The translations under genes were made by a program, and so were the position numbers. Shown here piece by piece: positions 1 through 12,174 of a stretch of DNA of 64,000 nucleotides. Each line of letters opens with the position of its first letter. The first letter of the stretch is position 1. Below the pieces are notes generated by a model. It saw only the letters and a program-made list of their open reading frames with translations, searched no databases and was not told the origin of the DNA. The DNA comes from Pseudoxanthomonas suwonensis 11-1 (lineage in GTDB: Bacteria; Pseudomonadota; Gammaproteobacteria; Xanthomonadales; Xanthomonadaceae), in NCBI RefSeq assembly GCF_000185965.1, contig NC_014924.1, forward strand, positions 1 through 64,000. Direction: 5' to 3'.

Positions 1-60
1 AGGCCCGGCCCCGAGGTCAAGCCGGCATGAAGACCGCGGCGGGAGCGGTCATCACAGGCC

Positions 61-80
61 TGTGGATGCCCTGTTGATAA
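61..80. promoter_or_regulatory. DnaA-box-like pair upstream of dnaA
   Basis: TGTGGATGC (61-69) and TGTTGATAA (72-80) each resemble the DnaA box TGTGGATAA, the second with one mismatch. They lie about 115 bases before the dnaA start and could serve DnaA autoregulation or be an outlying part of the origin. The rest of the first 193 bases holds no recognisable gene. Confidence 0.4.
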
Positions 81-193
81 CAGTGGGAAAAGACGGGGCC
101 GGATGGTAGGCTGGCGCGTCCCGAACCCGACCCATGCGGTGGCCCGGCGACGCTTGCGCGGCGCGGTCACCGCCCGACGAGCTTTGCCTTTCG

Positions 194-1531
194 ATGGATG
201 CCTGGCCCCGCTGTCTGGAACGTCTTGAAGCCGAATTCCCGGCCGAGGACGTCCATACCTGGCTCAAACCCCTCCAAGCCGAGGAACGCCCCGACGGCGT
301 CGTCCTCTATGCCCCCAATGCCTTCATCGTCGAACAGGTGCGCGAGCGCTACCTGGCCCGCATCCGCGAGCTGGCGCAGCACTTCGCCGGCCACCTGAAC
401 GTGCAGCTGGAGATCGGCTCGCGCCCGAAGGCGCCCGAGCCGGTATCCGCGGCCCCGGCGGTGCATGCCGGCGGAACGGCCACCCGGCCGGTTTCCAGCG
501 AGCCGTTCAACGGCAACCTGGACCCGCACTACGTCTTCGACAACTTCGTCGAAGGCCGCTCCAACCAGCTCGGCCGCGCCGCGGCCTGGCAGGCGGCGCA
601 GAAGCCGGGCGACCGCGCGCACAACCCCTTGCTGCTGTACGGGGGCACCGGCCTGGGCAAGACCCACCTGATGTTCGCCGCCGGCAACGAGATGCGCCGC
701 CTGAACCCGGGCGCGCGCGTGCTGTACCTGCGTTCGGAGCAGTTCTACAGCGCCTTCTTCCGTGCCCTGCAGGAGAAGACCGCCGACCAGTTCAAGCGCC
801 AGTTCCAGCAGATCGACGCGCTGCTGATCGACGACATCCAGTTCTTCGCCGGCAAGGACCGCACCCAGGAAGAGTTCTTCCACACCTTCAACTCGCTGTT
901 CGACAGCCGGCAGCAGATCATCATGACCTGCGACCGCTACCCGCGGGAGGTGGACGGCCTGGAACCGCGGCTGAAGTCGCGCCTGGCCTGGGGCCTGTCG
1001 GTGGCGATCGACCCGCCGGACTTCGAGACCCGCGCGGCGATCGTGTTGGCCAAGGCGCGCGAGCGCGGCACCGTGGTGCCGGACGAGGTCGCCTTCCTGC
1101 TGGCCAAGAAGATGCGCTCCAACGTGCGCGACCTGGAAGGCGCGCTCAACACGCTGGCCGCCCGCGCCAACTTCACCGGCCGCGCGATCAGCGTCGAGTT
1201 CGCCCAGGAAACCCTGCGCGACCTTCTGCGCGCGCAGCAGCAGGCCATCGGCATCCCCAACATCCAGAAGACCGTGGCCGACTACTACGGCCTCCAGGTC
1301 AAGGACCTGCTGTCCAAGCGCCGCACCCGTTCGCTGGCGCGCCCGCGCCAGGTGGCCATGGCCCTGACCAAGGAGCTGACCGAGCACTCGCTGCCGGAGA
1401 TCGGCGACGCCTTCGCCGGCCGCGACCACACCACGGTGCTGCACGCCTGCCGCCAGATCCGGACCCTCATGGAGACCGACGGCAAGCTGCGCGAGGACTG
1501 GGACAAGCTGATCCGCAAGCTCAGCGAATGA
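194..1531 (+). CDS. dnaA: Chromosomal replication initiator protein DnaA
   Basis: DnaA binds 9-bp boxes at oriC, melts the origin and recruits DnaB. The 445-residue product has the N-terminal interaction domain, an AAA+ core with Walker A GGTGLGKT (about residue 149) and Walker B LLIDDIQF (about 210), and a C-terminal DNA-binding domain ending in the signature [15 protein letters not shown]. Start: the frame is open from 134, but the Xanthomonadaceae family begins [12 protein letters not shown], so the ATG at 194 is taken; no clear Shine-Dalgarno precedes either ATG. It is followed by the origin-like gap and dnaN. Confidence 0.97.
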   Translation: MDAWPRCLERLEAEFPAEDVHTWLKPLQAEERPDGVVLYAPNAFIVEQVRERYLARIRELAQHFAGHLNVQLEIGSRPKAPEPVSAAPAVHAGGTATRPVSSEPFNGNLDPHYVFDNFVEGRSNQLGRAAAWQAAQKPGDRAHNPLLLYGGTGLGKTHLMFAAGNEMRRLNPGARVLYLRSEQFYSAFFRALQEKTADQFKRQFQQIDALLIDDIQFFAGKDRTQEEFFHTFNSLFDSRQQIIMTCDRYPREVDGLEPRLKSRLAWGLSVAIDPPDFETRAAIVLAKARERGTVVPDEVAFLLAKKMRSNVRDLEGALNTLAARANFTGRAISVEFAQETLRDLLRAQQQAIGIPNIQKTVADYYGLQVKDLLSKRRTRSLARPRQVAMALTKELTEHSLPEIGDAFAGRDHTTVLHACRQIRTLMETDGKLREDWDKLIRKLSE

Positions 1532-1808
1532 TCCGGGCACGACCACCGGCTGCGGTGGACCGAGCTGGGGTAAATTGGGCGCAACGCGGGGGCAGGCTGG
1601 GGATAACCCGGGGACAGAATCCAGGTCCCAAATCCATCCACAGCTTGTCCCGGATCGCCCGGGGACTTTCCCGCAAGGTTTGTCCTCAGCAAAAATCCAT
1701 CAAAAACAACGGGTTGCTATAGTTTTCCACAGGCTTCGGCGCCCTCCAGCACCACCGCTTTCAGATTTATTCCACATCTTCTTTAAAAGCGTAGAGGCAC
1801 GGAATCCC
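1532..1808. other. Probable oriC (dnaA-dnaN intergenic region)
   Basis: This 277-bp gap carries several near-consensus DnaA boxes: TGGGGATAA (1598-1606, one mismatch), CCATCCACA (1634-1642, two), TTTTCCACA (1723-1731, one) and TATTCCACA (1768-1776, two). Between and after them are the most AT-rich stretches of the neighbourhood (about 1690-1727 and 1760-1790), suited to unwinding. The position between dnaA and dnaN and the nearby parS cluster support an origin; function is inferred. The dnaN promoter must also lie here. Confidence 0.75.
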
Positions 1809-2909
1809 ATGCGTTTCACTCTCCAGCGCGAAGCCCTGCTCAAGCCTTTGGCCCAGGTCGTAAACGTGGTCGAACGGCGGCAGACCCTGCCGGTACTCGC
1901 CAATTTCCTGGTCCAGGTGCAGGACGGGCAGCTTTCGCTGACCGGTACCGACCTGGAGGTCGAGATGATTGCCCGTGCCGCCGTGGAAGATGCGGTCGAC
2001 GGCGAAATCACCATTCCCGCGCGCAAGCTGTTCGAGATCGTGCGTGCGTTGCCGGACGGCAGCCGCGTCACCATCAGCCTGGCCGGCGACAAGGTGACCG
2101 TGCAGGCCGGGCGCAGCCGCTTCTCGCTGGCAACCCTGCCGGCCAATGACTTCCCCTCGGTCGACGAGGTCGAAGCCACCGAGCGCATTACCGTTCCGGA
2201 GGCCGCGCTCAAGGAGCTGATCGAACGCACCGCGTTCGCCATGGCCCAGCAGGACGTGCGCTACTACCTCAATGGCCTGCTGTTCGACCTGCGCGACCAG
2301 AGCCTGCGTTGCGTGGCCACCGACGGCCATCGCCTGGCGCTGTGCGAGGCCCCGCTGGAGCAGCCGGTCGGCACCAAGCGCCAGATCATCGTGCCGCGCA
2401 AGGGCGTGACCGAGCTGCAGCGGCTGCTGGAAGGCGGCGACCGGTCGCTGGAGCTGGAAGTCGGCCGCAGCCACATCCGGGTCAAGCGCGACGATGTCAG
2501 CTTCACTTCCAAGCTGATCGATGGCCGTTTCCCGGACTACGAGGCCGTGATCCCGATCGGCGCGGAGAAGGAAGTACGCGTGGACCGCGAGGTCATCCGC
2601 GCCGCCCTGCAGCGCGCCGCGATCCTGTCCAACGAGAAGTACCGCGGCGTGCGCGTGGAGATCTCGCCCGGGCAGCTGAAGATCAATGCCCACAATCCCG
2701 AGCAGGAAGAGGCCCAGGAAGAGATCGAGGCCGAGACCAAGGTCGACGGCCTGGCAATTGGCTTCAACGTGAACTACCTGCTGGACGCGCTGGGCGCGCT
2801 GCGTGACGAGCACATCGTCATCGCGCTGCGTGACGCCAACTCCTCGGCCCTGGTGCGCGAGGCGGGCAGTGACAAGTGCCGCCACGTCGTGATGCCGCTG
2901 CGTCTCTGA
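1809..2909 (+). CDS. dnaN: DNA polymerase III subunit beta (sliding clamp)
   Basis: The clamp encircles DNA as a dimer and tethers Pol III and other partners. The 366-residue product begins MRFTLQREALLKPL and has the three-fold repeated clamp domains; the C-terminus ends in HVVMPLRL, matching the family's conserved V-M-P-x-R-x end. Length equals the usual 366-367 residues. The frame is open further upstream to 1575, but that part is origin sequence without homology. A parS site and a strong hairpin lie between it and recF. Confidence 0.97.
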   Translation: MRFTLQREALLKPLAQVVNVVERRQTLPVLANFLVQVQDGQLSLTGTDLEVEMIARAAVEDAVDGEITIPARKLFEIVRALPDGSRVTISLAGDKVTVQAGRSRFSLATLPANDFPSVDEVEATERITVPEAALKELIERTAFAMAQQDVRYYLNGLLFDLRDQSLRCVATDGHRLALCEAPLEQPVGTKRQIIVPRKGVTELQRLLEGGDRSLELEVGRSHIRVKRDDVSFTSKLIDGRFPDYEAVIPIGAEKEVRVDREVIRAALQRAAILSNEKYRGVRVEISPGQLKINAHNPEQEEAQEEIEAETKVDGLAIGFNVNYLLDALGALRDEHIVIALRDANSSALVREAGSDKCRHVVMPLRL

Positions 2910-2924
2910 CCGTGGGTTTTGGCG

Positions 2925-2940
2925 TGTTCCACGTGGAACC
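2925..2940. other. parS: parS site 1 (ParB-binding centromere)
   Basis: TGTTCCACGTGGAACC is the 16-bp parS sequence known from Pseudomonas. It lies in the dnaN-recF gap, 15 bases after the dnaN stop. It is the first of three parS copies within 1.15 kb. ParB spreading from such clusters organises origin segregation and SMC loading. Confidence 0.93.
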
Positions 2941-2945
2941 TGTAC

Positions 2946-2969
2946 GACGCCCGGCTATTGCCGGGCGTC
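2946..2969. terminator. Hairpin after dnaN
   Basis: A perfect 10-bp stem GACGCCCGGC / GCCGGGCGTC with a TATT loop lies immediately after parS1 and 19 bases before the recF start. It lacks a proper T-tract, so it may attenuate or stabilise the dnaN mRNA end rather than fully terminate. Confidence 0.55.
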
Positions 2970-2988
2970 TTGCGTTGGGGAATCCGCC

Positions 2989-4119
2989 GTGCGGGTGACC
3001 CGGCTGCAGCTGCGCGATTTCCGCCGTTTCCACGAGACGGGGCTTGAACCCGGTCCAGGCGTGAACCTGATCCTCGGCGCCAACGGGGCGGGCAAGACCA
3101 GTGTGCTGGAGGCCCTGCACCTGATGGCCTATGGCCGGAGCTTCCGGGGCAGGGTGCGGGATGGCCTTGTCCGGGAGTCGGCTGCGGCGCTGGAAGTCTT
3201 CGTGGAATGGGAACAGGCCGATGCGGTTGGTGTCCCCCAGCTGCGCAGGGCAGGGTTGCGTCATGCCGGCGATACCTGGACAGGGCGCCTGGACGGCCGT
3301 GACGTGGCCCAGCTGGGTGAACTTTGCGCCGCGCTGGCGGTGGTCACGTTCGATCCGGGCAGCCATGCACTCATTTCAGGCGCCGCCGACAACCGGCGCC
3401 GTTTCATGGATTGGGGCTTGTTCCACGTGGAACAGGACTTCCTGCCGCCGTGGCGGCGCTACGCCCGGGCCCTGCGCCAGAGGAACGCTCTGCTCAAGGC
3501 TGGCGGCAGCAACGCGCAGCTGGATGCCTGGGACCACGAACTGGCCGAGTCCGGCGAGGCCCTGACTTCGCACCGCGAGGCCTACCTGGCCGAACTCGAG
3601 CCCCAGGTCCTGGATACAGCGGCCCGGCTGTCCGGCTCCCTGCACCTGCAAGGGCTGGAATTCCAGCCCGGCTGGCGCCGCCACGAGGTTCCGCTGGCCG
3701 ACGCCCTGCTGCTGGGCCGCGACCGCGACCGGGCCATGGGCTATACCGGGGTAGGGCCACACAGGGCCGACTGGAAGCTGGGCTACGTTGGTCTGCCGGG
3801 CAGGGAGGCGTTGTCCCGCGGCCAGACCAAGCTGGCCGCGCTGGCCATGCTGCTCGCCCAGGCCCGGGATTTCGCCCGCCGTCGCGGCCATTGGCCGGTC
3901 ATGGCCCTCGACGACCTGCCTTCGGAACTGGATCGTGAGCACCAGCAACGGGTGCTGCGGTTCCTGGCCGACCAGCCGGGCGTGCAGCTCCTGGTCACGG
4001 CGACCGAGACGCCGCCTGCACTGGAGGCCCTGGAAGGGCTACCGATGTTCGTGTTCCACGTGGAACACGGCGCAATCGGCCCGTCACCGGGCGTTCCGGG
4101 GCCGGGCGGCCCGGCCTGA
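2989..4119 (+). CDS. recF: DNA replication and repair protein RecF
   Basis: RecF is an ABC-type ATPase that with RecO and RecR loads RecA at single-strand gaps. The 376-residue product shows Walker A GANGAGKT (about residue 30), the ABC-like signature LSRGQTKLAALAMLL and Walker B VMALDDLPSELD. Start is GTG at 2989 (MRVTRLQLRDFRRF), fitting the family N-terminus. Odd feature: two perfect parS palindromes lie inside the frame (3419-3434 and 4052-4067) and encode FHVE-containing peptides. The stop codon abuts the TATAAT of the next promoter. Confidence 0.95.
   Translation: MRVTRLQLRDFRRFHETGLEPGPGVNLILGANGAGKTSVLEALHLMAYGRSFRGRVRDGLVRESAAALEVFVEWEQADAVGVPQLRRAGLRHAGDTWTGRLDGRDVAQLGELCAALAVVTFDPGSHALISGAADNRRRFMDWGLFHVEQDFLPPWRRYARALRQRNALLKAGGSNAQLDAWDHELAESGEALTSHREAYLAELEPQVLDTAARLSGSLHLQGLEFQPGWRRHEVPLADALLLGRDRDRAMGYTGVGPHRADWKLGYVGLPGREALSRGQTKLAALAMLLAQARDFARRRGHWPVMALDDLPSELDREHQQRVLRFLADQPGVQLLVTATETPPALEALEGLPMFVFHVEHGAIGPSPGVPGPGGPA
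3419..3434. other. parS: parS site 2, inside recF
   Basis: TGTTCCACGTGGAACA is a perfect 16-bp palindrome located within the recF reading frame, encoding part of a LFHVEQ stretch. Together with the copies at 2925 and 4052 it forms a cluster close to the presumed oriC. Confidence 0.93.
4052..4067. other. parS: parS site 3, inside recF 3' end
   Basis: TGTTCCACGTGGAACA, identical to site 2, lies in the last 70 bases of recF and encodes part of VFHVEHG. It is 51 bases from the recF stop. Confidence 0.93.
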
Positions 4120-7432
<3,313 letters not shown>

Positions 7433-7495
7433 GCTTGACGAAAAGTTAAGCAGCCCGCGGACACACTTCCCGTGGAACCAGACAGGGCGGGATCT

Positions 7496-8299
7496 ATGAA
7501 ACATTTGGTGCTTGCCGCTGCAATGGCGGCGGTGGTGGCGGCCTGCGCGACGACGACTTCACCGACCGGCCGCAAGCAGTACGTGGCCTACTCGGACGCC
7601 GAGCTGAACCAGGTCGGCGCGCAGGCCTTCAACGAGATGAAGGCCAAGCAGCAGACGCTAAGCGGCGGCCAGCAGTCGTCCTACGTGCAGTGCGTGGTCA
7701 AGGCGCTGGTGGCGCAGCTGCCGGCGGACTGGCAGTCGCTGCCGTGGGAGACCGCGGTATTCGTCGACGACAGTCCCAACGCGTTCGCCCTGCCCGGTGG
7801 CAAGGTCGGCGTGCACACCGGCATGTTCAAGGTCGCCAAGAACCAGGACCAGCTGGCGGCGGTGATCGGCCACGAGATCGGCCACGTCTACGCCCGCCAC
7901 ACCAACGAGCGCGTGTCCCGCCAGGCCGCGACCTCCGGCGTGCTCGGCCTGCTCGGCGCGGCGGCCGGTGCCCGCTACGGCGATGGCATCGCCCAGGCGG
8001 TCACCCAGGGCGGCGGCACCCTCGCCAACCTCGGCCTGCTGCTGCCGTTCTCCCGCACCCAGGAAACCGAATCCGACGAGATCGGCCAGCGCCTGATGGC
8101 GCAGGCCGGCTTCGACCCGGCCCAGGCGGTGAATCTGTGGGAGAACATGATCGAGGCCTCGGGCGGCCGCCAGCCCGAATGGCTGTCCACCCACCCGGAT
8201 CCGCAGAACCGCATCAGCAGCCTGCGCCAGCGTGCTCCGACCCTGCAGGGCACCTTCCAGGCGGCCCGCAATGCGGGTCGAACTCCGCGCTGCGGCTGA
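7496..8299 (+). CDS. M48 family metallopeptidase, lipoprotein
   Basis: Zinc endopeptidase of the LoiP/YggG type, probably anchored to the outer membrane facing the periplasm. The 267-residue product has a lipoprotein signal (MKHLVLAAAMAAVVAAC, Cys about residue 17), the zinc motif HEIGHVYARH (about residue 127) and the third ligand in ETESDEIGQRLM. Start at the ATG at 7496 preserves the signal peptide; an upstream in-frame start at 7472 would spoil it. Likely role is quality control of envelope proteins. It stands alone between gyrB-CPBP and the TPR-TonB group. Confidence 0.9.
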   Translation: MKHLVLAAAMAAVVAACATTTSPTGRKQYVAYSDAELNQVGAQAFNEMKAKQQTLSGGQQSSYVQCVVKALVAQLPADWQSLPWETAVFVDDSPNAFALPGGKVGVHTGMFKVAKNQDQLAAVIGHEIGHVYARHTNERVSRQAATSGVLGLLGAAAGARYGDGIAQAVTQGGGTLANLGLLLPFSRTQETESDEIGQRLMAQAGFDPAQAVNLWENMIEASGGRQPEWLSTHPDPQNRISSLRQRAPTLQGTFQAARNAGRTPRCG

Positions 8300-8408
8300 T
8301 AACGTCTTCCTAACATCCGGAACAAGTCCTTTCCGTATTGAGGTTGGTTCTGTTAGGTTTGCCGACCCGATCCGCCATCGACCACCGGTGGCACGAAAGA
8401 GGTGATCC

Positions 8409-9578
8409 ATGAAATTCCGCAGCAAGCACGCCGTCCTGTCGCTCGTCATCGCCGCTGCATTCGCTGGCGTCGTGGCGTCGGAAGACGTGTCCGCGCAGTC
8501 GCGCGGCGGCAAGAAGGCCCAGAAGGCCGAGCAGATGTTCCCGAACGCGACCCGCCAGGAGCCGAACGGCAAGGCGTCGAGCAAGGTCGGCAAGAAGCTG
8601 CAGAAGATGATCGACGCGTACAACGCCGACGATCTGGCCCAGACCCGGGTCCTGGCCGACGAGATCCTGGCTGCCGATGGCGCCAACGAGTACGACCGCT
8701 CCCTGGCCGCGCAGCTCGCTGCCCAGGCTGCTTACAACCTCGATGACAACGCTGCCAGCAAGGCCTACCTGAAGCAGGTCCTGGAGCTGGGCGGCCTGGA
8801 CAACAACGGCCACTACCAGTCGATGCTGATGCTGGCCCAGCTGCACCTGGCCGACGACGAGCTCGAGCCTGGCCTCGCCGTGCTGGACCAGTACCTGTCC
8901 GAGACCGGCTCGACCAAGCCGGAGGACCTGGTGATCAAGGGCCAGGCCCTGTACCAGGCCGAGCGCTTCCAGGAAGCGATCCCGGTGCTGAAGCAGGCCG
9001 TCGAGTCCTCGCCCGAGCCGAAGGACAGCTGGGTCCAGCTGCTGATGGCCTGCTACGCCGAAGCCAACCAGCACGGCGAGGCGATCGCCCTGGCCGAGCG
9101 CCTAGCGGCGAAGAACCCGAACGACAAGAAGGCCCAGACCAACCTGGCCTCGGTATACGCCCAGGGCGACCAGGTCGAGAAGGCCGCCGAGGTGCTGGAG
9201 AAGCTGCGCGCTTCCGGCCAGCTGACCGAGGAGCGCGAGTACCGCCAGCTGTACGTCACCTACGCGAACATGGACGGCCGCGAGAAGGACGTGGTGGCGG
9301 TGATCAACGAAGGCTTGGAGAAGGGCATCCTGAAGCCGGACTACCAGACCTACCTGGCGCTGGCCCAGTCGCACTACTTCATGGAGCAGATCCCGCAGGC
9401 CATCGAGAACTGGCAGAAGGCGGCCCCGCTGTCCAAAGACGGCGAGACCTACCTCAACCTGGCCCGCGTGCTGTACCAGGAAGGCCGGGTTCCGGAGGCC
9501 AAGCAGGCGGCCCAGCAGGCGCTGGCCAAGGGCGTGCGCAAGCCCGAGGACGCCCGCAAGATCATCAACCTCAAATAA
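8409..9578 (+). CDS. Tetratricopeptide-repeat protein, secreted
   Basis: A 389-residue protein with a cleavable signal peptide (about residues 1-31, ending VSAQS) followed by several TPR units through residue 380, for example the pair around EDLVIKGQALYQAERFQEAI. TPR proteins are scaffolds; being exported and encoded directly upstream of tonB-exbBD, it may act with the TonB machinery in the periplasm, much as TtpC does in Vibrio, though it is not obviously homologous. An AGAGG-type ribosome-binding site (aaagaggtgatcc) precedes the ATG. Confidence 0.8.
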   Translation: MKFRSKHAVLSLVIAAAFAGVVASEDVSAQSRGGKKAQKAEQMFPNATRQEPNGKASSKVGKKLQKMIDAYNADDLAQTRVLADEILAADGANEYDRSLAAQLAAQAAYNLDDNAASKAYLKQVLELGGLDNNGHYQSMLMLAQLHLADDELEPGLAVLDQYLSETGSTKPEDLVIKGQALYQAERFQEAIPVLKQAVESSPEPKDSWVQLLMACYAEANQHGEAIALAERLAAKNPNDKKAQTNLASVYAQGDQVEKAAEVLEKLRASGQLTEEREYRQLYVTYANMDGREKDVVAVINEGLEKGILKPDYQTYLALAQSHYFMEQIPQAIENWQKAAPLSKDGETYLNLARVLYQEGRVPEAKQAAQQALAKGVRKPEDARKIINLK

Positions 9579-9705
9579 CCCGCCGGTAAGCACCGCGGCC
9601 TAGGCACAGGGCCGCGGTATTGGTATATGCTTGGCGGTTCATGCGGTTTTCACCGTGTCTCACGGAACCGGCAGGTTCCCGCCTCACAATCGAGCCATTG
9701 GCGCA

Positions 9706-10377
9706 ATGACTGAACAACTGGTCGTCCACAGGAACTACGAAGAAACCGAGGACAGCGGGCTAAGCTGGCCCCGCATCATCGGCATCGCGTTCGTCATCGC
9801 GCTTCATCTGGCGGCGCTGATGCTGCTGCTGATCCCCGCGGTCGCGCCGAAGGCCGACGTGGAGAAGGAGCGGGCCATCCTGGTCACCCTGGTCGATGCC
9901 CCGCCGCCGCCCCCGCCGCCGCCGCCGCCGCCGCCGAAGCAGGACAAGCCGCCGCCGCCGATCAAGGAGCTGTCGCCGCCGAAGCCGACCCAGGTGCCGC
10001 CGCCGCCGGAAGCCCCGCCGGTCGACGTCCCGGAGCCGCGCGACACCGACATCGTCGTCCCGCCGTCGCCGCCGGCCCCGCCGGCGCCGGTCGCCGACAT
10101 CGCGGCCAGCGTGGACATCTCGTCCAAGAACATGAATCCGCCGCGTTACCCGCCCGCCGCCGCGCGTTCGGGCATCGAGGGCGAGGTCATCCTGGTCATC
10201 GACGTCGACGCCAATGGCAACGTCACCAACGTCACCGTCGAGAAGTCGAGCCGTAACCGCGACCTCGACCGCGCCGCGATGGAAGCGGCTCGCAGGTGGC
10301 GCTTCAATCCCGCAACCGTGGGCGGCCAGAAGGCGGCCGGTCGCGTCCGGGTCCCGGTGAACTTCACCCTGGGTTGA
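9706..10377 (+). CDS. tonB: Energy transducer TonB
   Basis: TonB transmits proton-motive force from ExbB-ExbD to outer-membrane receptors. The 223-residue product begins MTEQLVVHRNYEE, has one N-terminal membrane helix (IIGIAFVIALHLAALMLL, with the His typical of TonB), a long Pro-rich periplasm-spanning arm that includes 12 consecutive prolines, and a C-terminal TonB domain (PPRYPPAAARSGIEGEV to VPVNFTLG). The ATG at 9706 is preferred to an upstream TTG at 9631. It probably serves the three TonB-dependent receptors in this window as well as others. Confidence 0.95.
   Translation: MTEQLVVHRNYEETEDSGLSWPRIIGIAFVIALHLAALMLLLIPAVAPKADVEKERAILVTLVDAPPPPPPPPPPPPKQDKPPPPIKELSPPKPTQVPPPPEAPPVDVPEPRDTDIVVPPSPPAPPAPVADIAASVDISSKNMNPPRYPPAAARSGIEGEVILVIDVDANGNVTNVTVEKSSRNRDLDRAAMEAARRWRFNPATVGGQKAAGRVRVPVNFTLG
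9901..9936 (+). repeat. CCG/CCC proline-codon tract in tonB
   Basis: Twelve proline codons in a row, mostly CCG, form a trinucleotide microsatellite in the spacer region of tonB. In-frame expansion or contraction would change the reach of the TonB arm without a frameshift. Confidence 0.8.
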
Positions 10378-10472
10378 TGTCCGAACCCCGTGGCGGTCCG
10401 CCGCCACGGTAGCCGGGCCTACGTTTCCGCCTTCCTTCTAAATCACCACCAAACCAAACAAAGGTAAGCGTC

Positions 10473-11237
10473 ATGCTGCAGGAACTCTTCATTGCCGCCG
10501 CCGCCGGGGGTAACGCCGCCGGTCTGAACCAGATGGGCTTCGACCATCTGCTCCACGAAATGACCACCAAGCCGGGCGAGTTTGCCGTCTCCTGGATCGT
10601 GCTCCTGACCCTGGTCCTGATGTCGGCTGCGTCCTGGTACTGGACCATCTTCAACACCATCAAGAACATGCGCCTGAAGTCGGCGGCCGACCGCGTGGTC
10701 AACGCCTTCTGGGAAGCCCCGAACGCGCAGGAAGCCATCCGCATCATGGAAGAGCAGCCGCGTAGCGAGCCGTTCTCCAAGATCGCCCTGGACGCCGCCC
10801 AGGCTGCCGCCCACCACCAGCGTGCGGAAGCTGCCGCGACCTCCGGTACCGGCCTGGGCGAGACCCTGAGCCGCTCCGAGTTCGTCGACCGCGCCCTGCG
10901 CCAGGCCGTCACCCGCGAGAGCTCCAGGCTGCAGTCGGGCATGGTGCTGCTGGCCACCGTCGGCGCGACCGCTCCGTTCGTCGGCCTGCTGGGTACCGTG
11001 TGGGGCATCTACGGCGCGCTGATCAAGATCGGTGCGACTGGTTCGGCCTCGATCGACGCCGTTGCCGGCCCGGTGGGTGAGGCGCTGATCATGACCGCGA
11101 TCGGTCTGTTCGTCGCGATCCCGGCCGTGTTCGCCTTCAACTTCTTCAGCAAGATCAACAGCGCGACGATCGCCCGTTTCGACTCGTTCGCCCACGATCT
11201 GCACGACTTCTTCGCCACCGGCTCGCGCGTTCGCTGA
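10473..11237 (+). CDS. exbB: ExbB, MotA/TolQ/ExbB proton channel family
   Basis: Inner-membrane proton channel subunit energising TonB. The 254 residues show three membrane helices: one at about residues 37-58 and two in the conserved C-terminal half, with the family core ATVGATAPFVGLLGTVWGIY (about 163-184) and ALIMTAIGLFVAIPAVFAFN. It lies 95 bases after tonB and 43 bases before the first exbD, with a good ribosome-binding site (aaaggtaag) before the ATG. Confidence 0.95.
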   Translation: MLQELFIAAAAGGNAAGLNQMGFDHLLHEMTTKPGEFAVSWIVLLTLVLMSAASWYWTIFNTIKNMRLKSAADRVVNAFWEAPNAQEAIRIMEEQPRSEPFSKIALDAAQAAAHHQRAEAAATSGTGLGETLSRSEFVDRALRQAVTRESSRLQSGMVLLATVGATAPFVGLLGTVWGIYGALIKIGATGSASIDAVAGPVGEALIMTAIGLFVAIPAVFAFNFFSKINSATIARFDSFAHDLHDFFATGSRVR

Positions 11238-11280
11238 GCCGGTTCCCGAAGCGTCGTTCCTGCACTAGACGGAGAGCCAC

Positions 11281-11706
11281 ATGGCCTTCAGTTCCGACAA
11301 CAGCAGCGGTCCGATGAATGACATCAACGTCACGCCCCTCGTGGACGTGATGCTGGTGCTGCTCATCATCTTCATCATCACCGCGCCGCTCATGGCGCAT
11401 AAGGTGAAGGTGGAACTGCCTGAGGCCAACCTGGTCCGTTCGGGCGAGGAAGAGAATGAACGCATGATGCCGATCACCATCGCGGTGACGGAGGATGGTT
11501 CGCTCTACTGGAACGACGAGCCGATCACCCGCGAGGTGATGGAGTCGCGGCTGTCCAGCGTTGCCCAGCAGACCCCCCAGCCGCCGCTGAACCTGCGCGC
11601 GGACCGCACCACCCGTACCGGCACCATCCAGGATGTCGTCAAGGTGGCGCAGGGCCAGGGCATGCTGGACATCGGCTTCGTAGCCACCAAAGAGAAGGGG
11701 CAGTAA
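11281..11706 (+). CDS. exbD1: Biopolymer transport protein ExbD (first copy)
   Basis: Single-pass inner-membrane protein of 141 residues; with ExbB forms the channel driving TonB. The motif [20 protein letters not shown] contains the essential membrane Asp. The periplasmic domain follows. It is separated by only 3 bases from a second exbD, and the gene order exbB-exbD-exbD is the Xanthomonas arrangement in which one copy has been reported as dispensable for iron uptake in some settings (recalled, not shown here). Confidence 0.94.
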   Translation: MAFSSDNSSGPMNDINVTPLVDVMLVLLIIFIITAPLMAHKVKVELPEANLVRSGEEENERMMPITIAVTEDGSLYWNDEPITREVMESRLSSVAQQTPQPPLNLRADRTTRTGTIQDVVKVAQGQGMLDIGFVATKEKGQ

Positions 11707-11709
11707 CCC

Positions 11710-12120
11710 ATGGCTTTCAGTACGGGTGGCAACAAGGGCCCAATGGCGGAGATCAACGTCACGCCGCTGATCGACGTGATGCTGGTCCTGCTGATCATCT
11801 TCATCGTGACCGCTCCGATCATGACCTATCCGATCGAAGTGGCCCTGCCGCAGCGGGTCATCAACCCGCCGCCGGTCACGCGTGAGCCGCCGCCGCCGAT
11901 CGACCTGCGCATCGACGCCTCCAACCAGGTTTACTGGAACAATGGCCCGGTTGCCCTGGCCAACCTCCAGCAGCTGATGGAGACCGAGGTGCAGCGCGAT
12001 CCGACGAACCAGCCGGAGCTGCGCATCGATGCCAGCGCCGATTCGCAGTACGAGACGCTGACGCGCGTCCTCGCCGCTGCGAAGAACGCGGACATGAAGA
12101 AGATCAACTTCGTGCAGTAA
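11710..12120 (+). CDS. exbD2: Biopolymer transport protein ExbD (second copy)
   Basis: A 136-residue ExbD paralogue with the same N-terminal core ([20 protein letters not shown] including the functional Asp) but a diverged periplasmic part rich in PPP near residue 55. Start ATG at 11710 lies four bases after the exbD1 stop. The tonB-exbB-exbD-exbD unit ends here, at a strong hairpin terminator. The divergence of the periplasmic half suggests it is specialised for particular substrates or receptors (inference). Confidence 0.93.
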   Translation: MAFSTGGNKGPMAEINVTPLIDVMLVLLIIFIVTAPIMTYPIEVALPQRVINPPPVTREPPPPIDLRIDASNQVYWNNGPVALANLQQLMETEVQRDPTNQPELRIDASADSQYETLTRVLAAAKNADMKKINFVQ

Positions 12121-12174
12121 CAGTGTCCTGGCGGCCCGCTTCCTGCAGCGGTGGCGCCGTCGGAACAGCACTGG

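Noticed and set aside
7469-7480. CCCGTGGAACC before the M48 gene as half of a parS
   Set aside because: The left arm is absent.
8337-8366. TTGAGG-type -35 before the TPR gene
   Set aside because: No -10 at a suitable distance.
9760-10407. Long antisense frames opposite tonB and gyrB, rich in Arg/Asp or Ala/Val
   Set aside because: Typical high-GC shadows of proline or alanine codons; no domain, start or ribosome-binding signal.
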